Shown here: positions 52,407 to 56,440 of the stretch, one piece after another | Numbering within the stretch: position 1 is the first letter of the stretch | Layout: each line of letters opens with the position of its first letter | Assembly: GCA_964609795.1 (NCBI GenBank) | Contig: CAZSTC010000005.1 | Location: 1-56,440, forward strand | From: UBA1412 sp964609795 | GTDB lineage: Bacteria > Verrucomicrobiota > Verrucomicrobiia > Limisphaerales > UBA1412 | DNA length: 56,440 bases | Direction of reading: 5' to 3' | The notes under the pieces: generated by a model | Seen by the model: only the letters and a program-made list of their open reading frames with translations | Told to the model about the DNA's origin: nothing | Database searches by the model: none | Program-made: the position numbers and the translations under genes

Positions 52407-53630
52407 TTAAATTCCCTTATTAACAACACTCTCTTTACCTGAATTTGAACTTTTATTATTAAACCTTAACGACAGAATGACACATCCAATAATCAAAGCC
52501 AGCACAACAAATACACCCTGCACCGGACAATTGATATAGGCAATCAACCCCACAAATCCACCCGAAACACACATTGCGATGTTTTCAACAAAATTTTGAA
52601 CAGCAACCGTTTTCCCCAGTTTTTCCGGCGGCGTTTCAGCCTGAAAGGCCGCATTTTGAGGGATGAGATAGAGCCCACCCATGGCTCCCGTAACGATCAA
52701 TACGGCCACCACCAACCCATAGGTACTGATAAACCCAAGCAATAACACACCCAGGCCCAAAATAAAACCATAACGGCGAATATGCCTCAGGTCCCCGGTC
52801 TTATAGAAATAGCCCGACACCGCATTCCCAACGATGAGCCCGATAGATAGCCACAATCCCAATAAAGAGATTTGAGTGTTATCCTTAAGCCCCAGCACCT
52901 GGAGTCCCCAAGGCTGGAAATTCATCTTCACCGCAGAGCCCAAAAACCAAAAGAGAGTCGTCCCAATCAAAATATTCCTCAATCGCCCATTTCGTAATAG
53001 AAAGCCCACATGTGAAAAAAACGCTTTCAGGCTTTCAGAACTTTTTAAACCCATTGTCTGTGATGTTCGGCTCATCGCACACGCCGCCCCCAGGGATACT
53101 AAATACCCCCCTATCAAAATCCAGTAGCAGGCCGGTACTGGCAGATGATCTATGAGAACCGAACCCCCGATCACCCCGGTCAGTATAGCAACCATCGTCA
53201 ACATTTCGACCATCCCGTTTGCCTTTACCAGCTTATCCCGATGTACTATTTCGGGTAAAATACCGTACTTGGCCGGTGAATAAACACAAGAACCGGTTCC
53301 AACGATGAAATATCCGATTCCTTGCAAAAAGGTCGGGTGATTCAAACAAAGCAGGCAAAGAAAGGTCCCGAATATCTTGAAGCCATTTCCCACTCGCAGG
53401 AGCGTTGTCTTCGGGAAGCGATCATTCAGATATCCCACCCAAGGAGCGAAGACCACATAGGGGACAAAGAGCATCGTGCTGAAAAGTGCATTATAAAAAC
53501 GCAGTGTTTCACCACTCATGTCACCATTTTGATTCAAAAAAGTCAACTGCCCCAGGATTACAGCCAAAAGAGCATTGTCTCCCAATGCACCAAAAAATTG
53601 GCCGCATAGGAGCAGGGGGTAGTTCTTCAT
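52407..53630 (-). CDS. lplT: lysophospholipid transporter-like MFS protein
   Basis: Major facilitator flippase that brings lysophospholipids to the inner leaflet for Aas, 407 aa with about twelve hydrophobic helices. N-terminal motifs FFGALGDNALLAVI and VGYLNDRFPK and IGTGSCVYSPAKYGILPE-like VGTGSCVYSPAKYGILPE are typical of LplT. The start is taken at the ATG 53630 rather than further upstream, because a good promoter (-10 at 53661-53666) lies between the two and would exclude the longer start. It is followed by aas after nine bases. Confidence 0.92.
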   Translation of the reverse strand: MKNYPLLLCGQFFGALGDNALLAVILGQLTFLNQNGDMSGETLRFYNALFSTMLFVPYVVFAPWVGYLNDRFPKTTLLRVGNGFKIFGTFLCLLCLNHPTFLQGIGYFIVGTGSCVYSPAKYGILPEIVHRDKLVKANGMVEMLTMVAILTGVIGGSVLIDHLPVPACYWILIGGYLVSLGAACAMSRTSQTMGLKSSESLKAFFSHVGFLLRNGRLRNILIGTTLFWFLGSAVKMNFQPWGLQVLGLKDNTQISLLGLWLSIGLIVGNAVSGYFYKTGDLRHIRRYGFILGLGVLLLGFISTYGLVVAVLIVTGAMGGLYLIPQNAAFQAETPPEKLGKTVAVQNFVENIAMCVSGGFVGLIAYINCPVQGVFVVLALIIGCVILSLRFNNKSSNSGKESVVNKGI

Positions 53631-53660
53631 AGGGTTAGGACCGGTCCCGTCACTGGCTGG

Positions 53661-53689
53661 ATAATATACGGAACTTGCAAAACTGTCCA
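53661..53689 (-). promoter_or_regulatory. promoter for lplT-aas
   Basis: On the minus strand TGGACA (53684-53689, 5/6) and TATTAT (53661-53666, 5/6) are 17 bases apart, an almost ideal sigma-70 type site. Transcription would begin near 53654, about 24 bases before the lplT ATG at 53630. Confidence 0.6.
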
Positions 53690-53780
53690 CAGACGAAAAA
53701 GAAACACTCGCCGATCAGGTTCGAAAAATAGGCTGGAAAAATAGAATGGGCCTCCCATAATCAGAGAGGAATGTTCTGTT

Positions 53781-54674
53781 ATGAGCGAAAAATTTGATTT
53801 GGCTAAGTGGTTGGGTGATTCTACGGAAAAGGTAAACCGGTCTTTGGATTTCTTTCTGCCTCCGGAAGATCAAAAACCGGTCGTTTTACATAAAGCTATG
53901 CGTTACTCCGTATTTGCCGGTGGCAAACGGGTACGGCCGGCCATCCTTCTGGCTGCGGCTGATGCATGTGGAGGAAATGCAGAGCCTGCGCTCCCCCTGG
54001 CCTGTGCGGTCGAGTGTATCCATACCTATTCATTGATACATGACGATTTACCGGCAATGGACAATGACGATTTCAGACGAGGCAGGCCAACCAGCCATAA
54101 GGTTTTCGGCGAAGGAATCGCGATACTGGCAGGTGACGGGCTTCTCACGGAAGCCTTTGCCATCGCCTCACGCTGGAATGCTGTGGAGCGTTATTCTCAC
54201 AAGGATGTCACTGCTGAGCTTGCATATCACTCCGGCAGCCTTCAAATGGTGGGTGGGCAAGCCATAGATTTGGAAAGCGAAGGTAAAACGATCAGTCTGG
54301 AAGAGCTGAAATATATTCATGAGCGTAAGACCTCCGCGCTGCTCTGCCTCTCCACTCGTCTGGGTGCAATGAGTGCCAATGCCACTGCCGAGCAACTGGA
54401 AGCCTTAACCGTATTTGGCTATAAGGTCGGATTGGCTTTCCAAATTATTGACGATATTTTAGATATTACTCAAAGTACGGAAAAGCTGGGTAAGACCGCA
54501 GGTAAAGACGTACAGGTGCAAAAAGCGACCTATCCGGCTCTGCTCGGTTTGGAAAAATCCAAAGCTCTGGCCGAGGAGCTCACTCAGGAAGCCTTTTCCA
54601 GTCTGGATATTTTCGAGGGTAAGGCGGTTGCACTCAATGCCCTTGCCCAATACCTTCTGAAAAGGGATCACTAA
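53781..54674 (+). CDS. ispA: polyprenyl diphosphate synthase, farnesyl type
   Basis: Condenses dimethylallyl and isopentenyl diphosphates into farnesyl (or geranylgeranyl) diphosphate for quinones and undecaprenyl carriers. The 297-aa protein has the first Asp-rich motif LIHDDLPAMDNDDFRRGRPT and the second DDILDIT, plus GGKRVRPAILLA. A GAGAGGAA site lies nine bases before the ATG. Product length cannot be fixed, but residues before the first motif and the length fit the IspA group. An exported aldose epimerase gene follows, with its own promoter. Confidence 0.92.
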   Translation: MSEKFDLAKWLGDSTEKVNRSLDFFLPPEDQKPVVLHKAMRYSVFAGGKRVRPAILLAAADACGGNAEPALPLACAVECIHTYSLIHDDLPAMDNDDFRRGRPTSHKVFGEGIAILAGDGLLTEAFAIASRWNAVERYSHKDVTAELAYHSGSLQMVGGQAIDLESEGKTISLEELKYIHERKTSALLCLSTRLGAMSANATAEQLEALTVFGYKVGLAFQIIDDILDITQSTEKLGKTAGKDVQVQKATYPALLGLEKSKALAEELTQEAFSSLDIFEGKAVALNALAQYLLKRDH

Positions 54675-54698
54675 GTATTTACTCTCTCATGTTCGGTG

Positions 54699-54727
54699 TG
54701 GACATTCCTGTCCGGACATCGTACAAT
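54699..54727 (+). promoter_or_regulatory. promoter for the aldose epimerase gene
   Basis: TGGACA (54699-54704, 5/6) and TACAAT (54722-54727, 5/6) are separated by 17 bases. The start would be near 54734, only about four bases before the ATG at 54738, so the message could be nearly leaderless. The -35 hexamer is identical to that of the lplT promoter. Confidence 0.5.
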
Positions 54728-54737
54728 CAAGCCACTT

Positions 54738-55874
54738 ATGCGAAGTGTAAAGATACTAACCTCGATCGTGCTGGCCGCGGCAGTTTTCCATCTGGGAGGC
54801 TCTGACGCTATGGCCAAAGATAAACCTATGAAAATAGAAAAATCATATTTTGATACTACCCCACAGGGTAATAAAATAGATGCATACACCCTCTGTAATG
54901 GTCAGGGTGTAACAGTCAAGCTCGTCACTTGGGGAGCTACCATCGTCCAAATCACGGCGCCTGACCGTAACGGAAAAATCGGCAATGTCGCCTTGGGTGC
55001 TGATAAAATCGCCCCCTATCAGGGAGATTATCAGGGCTCAATCGTGGGCCGCTACGCCAACCGTATCGCCAAAGGCAAGTTTTCAATCGGAGATAAGGAA
55101 TACACGTTGGCCACAAACAACGGTGAAAACCATCTTCATGGAGGGCTCGTCGGCTTCAACCAGAAAATATGGAAAGCTAAGACAATCAAAAGAAAAGATT
55201 TTGTAGGTGTGGAATTTACCACGACCAGTGCCGATATGGAAGAAGGCTACCCCGGCAATATGATTATTAAAGTCGTTTACATCCTGGATAAGGAAAACAA
55301 TCTTAAGATAGAATACTTTGCCAAAACGGATAAGACTACCGTGGTCAACCTGACCAATCACGTCTACTTCAACCTGGCCGGCACAGGTACCATCCTGGAC
55401 CACGTCGTCACGCTTAATTCTGACTTCTACACCCCGGTTGACGAGGGTCTTATCCCCACGGGCGAAATCCTCTCGGTAAAAGGGACTCCTTTTGATTTCA
55501 CAAAGCCCAACCGGATTGGCCACGGATTTGATAAACTCAATAACAATCCCAAGGGAATTGATCACAATATCGTCTTGAAGCAATGCTCCTGCTGCGACAT
55601 GCATCAGGTTGCCACAGTCTTGGAACCTAAATCCGGACGTGTCATGGAAGTCTACACCACCCAGCCAGGGGTTCAATTCTACACGGGCAACTTCCTGAAT
55701 GGAGCTTTTGTCGGAAGAGAAGGTGCCTATCAGCAATATGCCGGTTTCTGTCTGGAAACTCAGCACTATCCCGATAGCCCTAATCAGCCGCATTTCCCCT
55801 CTACGACTCTAAAGCCGGGTGAAAAATACAACGAAGTGACAATCTACAAGTTCACCGTTGAAAAGGCGAATTAG
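54738..55874 (+). CDS. galM: exported aldose 1-epimerase (mutarotase)
   Basis: Interconverts alpha and beta anomers of aldoses such as galactose. The 378-aa protein has a signal peptide ending near SDAMAKD and then the family motifs VTWGATIVQI, GRYANRIAKGKF, NNGENHLHGG, NLTNHVYFNLAG (catalytic His) and GVQFYTGN with the catalytic Glu region CLETQHYPDSPN. It is an unusual GalM in being exported. The ATG at 54738 is preferred over one at 54696 since a good promoter overlaps the latter. A small lipoprotein gene follows after 35 bases. Confidence 0.93.
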   Translation: MRSVKILTSIVLAAAVFHLGGSDAMAKDKPMKIEKSYFDTTPQGNKIDAYTLCNGQGVTVKLVTWGATIVQITAPDRNGKIGNVALGADKIAPYQGDYQGSIVGRYANRIAKGKFSIGDKEYTLATNNGENHLHGGLVGFNQKIWKAKTIKRKDFVGVEFTTTSADMEEGYPGNMIIKVVYILDKENNLKIEYFAKTDKTTVVNLTNHVYFNLAGTGTILDHVVTLNSDFYTPVDEGLIPTGEILSVKGTPFDFTKPNRIGHGFDKLNNNPKGIDHNIVLKQCSCCDMHQVATVLEPKSGRVMEVYTTQPGVQFYTGNFLNGAFVGREGAYQQYAGFCLETQHYPDSPNQPHFPSTTLKPGEKYNEVTIYKFTVEKAN

Positions 55875-55909
55875 TGGGCAGTTGTTAAATAACTGACATT
55901 ACACTTGTC

Positions 55910-56347
55910 ATGAACTTCAAAGCAGTAACTGTTTTGATCTGCTGTGGCGCAATGCTAACTGCTTGCGCCACAAGCACTGTAGATAAGCGCCGTTCAGAGA
56001 GAATGGCCGCATATCAGGAACTGACGCCGGAGTTTCAAAAATTGGCCGATACCGGCGAAATTAAGGTAGGGATGCCTAAAGATGCCGTTTATATCGCTTG
56101 GGGTAAACCCGATGATATTACCTATTCGGAAACCGTGGGCGGCAAACTTGAAACCTGGCTTTATTATGGGCGCTATATGAAGGAGTATCGCTACTGGAAT
56201 TATCGCAGCGTCTCCCGAAGTGACGGCGAATACCTCATCCGCCATTTGGATACCGAGTACAATCCGGAAAGTTTCCTGAAGGCAGAGCTCGTCTTCTCGG
56301 GGGGCAAGCTCGTCCGCTGGAATACTCTCCCAAAACCTCAAAACTAG
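55910..56347 (+). CDS. small lipoprotein with BamE/OmlA-like pattern
   Basis: A 145-aa lipoprotein: N-terminal hydrophobic region and lipobox MLTAC (Cys at about residue 19). Its central segment has IKVGMPKDAVYIAWGKPDDITY followed by ETWLYYGRY, the pattern of the SmpA/OmlA (BamE) fold. It could be a component of the outer-membrane assembly machinery, but similar folds occur in many lipoproteins, so the role is uncertain. It follows the aldose epimerase and may be part of its transcript. Confidence 0.78.
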   Translation: MNFKAVTVLICCGAMLTACATSTVDKRRSERMAAYQELTPEFQKLADTGEIKVGMPKDAVYIAWGKPDDITYSETVGGKLETWLYYGRYMKEYRYWNYRSVSRSDGEYLIRHLDTEYNPESFLKAELVFSGGKLVRWNTLPKPQN

Positions 56348-56419
56348 GGCGACCCTCCCTTCATACGCACTCACCTACCGTCCTATCATTTCAGAATGGT
56401 AGCAAATAGTCTTGCCCCG

Positions 56420-56438
56420 TCTACTCGCGAGCAGTAGA
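56420..56438. repeat. hairpin near the right edge
   Basis: TCTACT (56420-56425) and AGTAGA (56433-56438) are perfect inverted repeats around CGCGAGC. It follows the small lipoprotein gene and may belong to a terminator, but the sequence after it lies outside the window. The preceding 72 bases after the lipoprotein stop show no gene. Confidence 0.3.
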
Positions 56439-56440
56439 AT

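Noticed and set aside
55083..55793. 236-codon minus frame opposite the aldose epimerase
   Set aside because: Shadow of the epimerase, whose catalytic motifs run through this stretch.

Overview
Organism and gene content. The window is gene-dense chromosomal DNA with 47 supported protein genes, one further very small open frame, short gaps and few clear Shine-Dalgarno sequences. It shows no rRNA, tRNA, insertion sequence, prophage or CRISPR array. The contents fit a Gram-negative heterotroph of the Verrucomicrobiota/PVC group: an MCE/Mla-type outer-membrane lipid transport operon, lipoproteins, Sec- and Tat-exported polysaccharide enzymes (CE15, GH29, GH43-like, Tat-exported Gfo/Idh/MocA), a small ribosomal protein of the mS38/AURKAIP1-COX24 type, a PduO-type cobalamin adenosyltransferase and a complete mreBCD-mrdA-rodA rod-shape cluster. 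The taxonomic call is inference from gene content, not from a marker gene.

Layout. 1-6073 is mixed: tyrS, a DUF167 gene and a PHP-type histidinol phosphatase on +, a GDP-mannose/UDP-glucose dehydrogenase on -, then a GRP-type sugar transporter with ribokinase on +. 6081-21757 is an unbroken minus-strand block, in transcription order: glnD, PduO-type adenosyltransferase, lepA, CPBP protease, thiL, tsaE, hisG, an mS38-like small ribosomal protein, a 17-codon frame with a strong SD, a TPR lipoprotein, rsmE, maf, and an Mla-like operon (permease, ATP-binding subunit, MCE protein, TPR lipoprotein). 21980-24997 (+) is an export island: a CE15-like glucuronoyl esterase and two tandemly duplicated secreted proteins. 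25016-46156 is again almost wholly minus: SpoIIE/PP2C phosphatase with an extracellular sensor, alpha-L-fucosidase, CapK-like adenylate-forming enzyme, purM, mreB-mreC-mreD-mrdA-rodA, RNase G, a YycJ-type metallohydrolase, orphan parA, an ETF-QO-like flavoprotein, VanZ-like protein and ComEC. 46156-56440 holds a Met/Gly-rich membrane-anchored protein, a GH43-like hydrolase, a Tat-exported oxidoreductase, lplT-aas, then ispA, an exported aldose epimerase and a small lipoprotein on +. No gene-free stretch exceeds 300 bases; the longest (45913-46155) holds an inverted repeat and a weak promoter candidate.

How the genes work together. Three themes stand out: envelope building (Mla-like lipid transport, LplT/Aas phospholipid repair, the rod-shape complex, IspA prenyl supply), use of plant or algal polysaccharides (esterase, fucosidase, GH43-like enzyme, epimerase, ribose uptake), and core translation or information functions. 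The most unusual observations are a putative Mla ATPase with four altered catalytic motifs, a ComEC whose metallo-beta-lactamase domain has lost metal-binding motifs, a 17-codon frame whose Shine-Dalgarno site can be sequestered by its own coding region and which ends in a terminator-like stem plus T6, and a tandem pair of unclassified secreted proteins beside the CE15 esterase. No complete new multi-gene system could be shown; the degenerate Mla operon is the best candidate for atypical biology.
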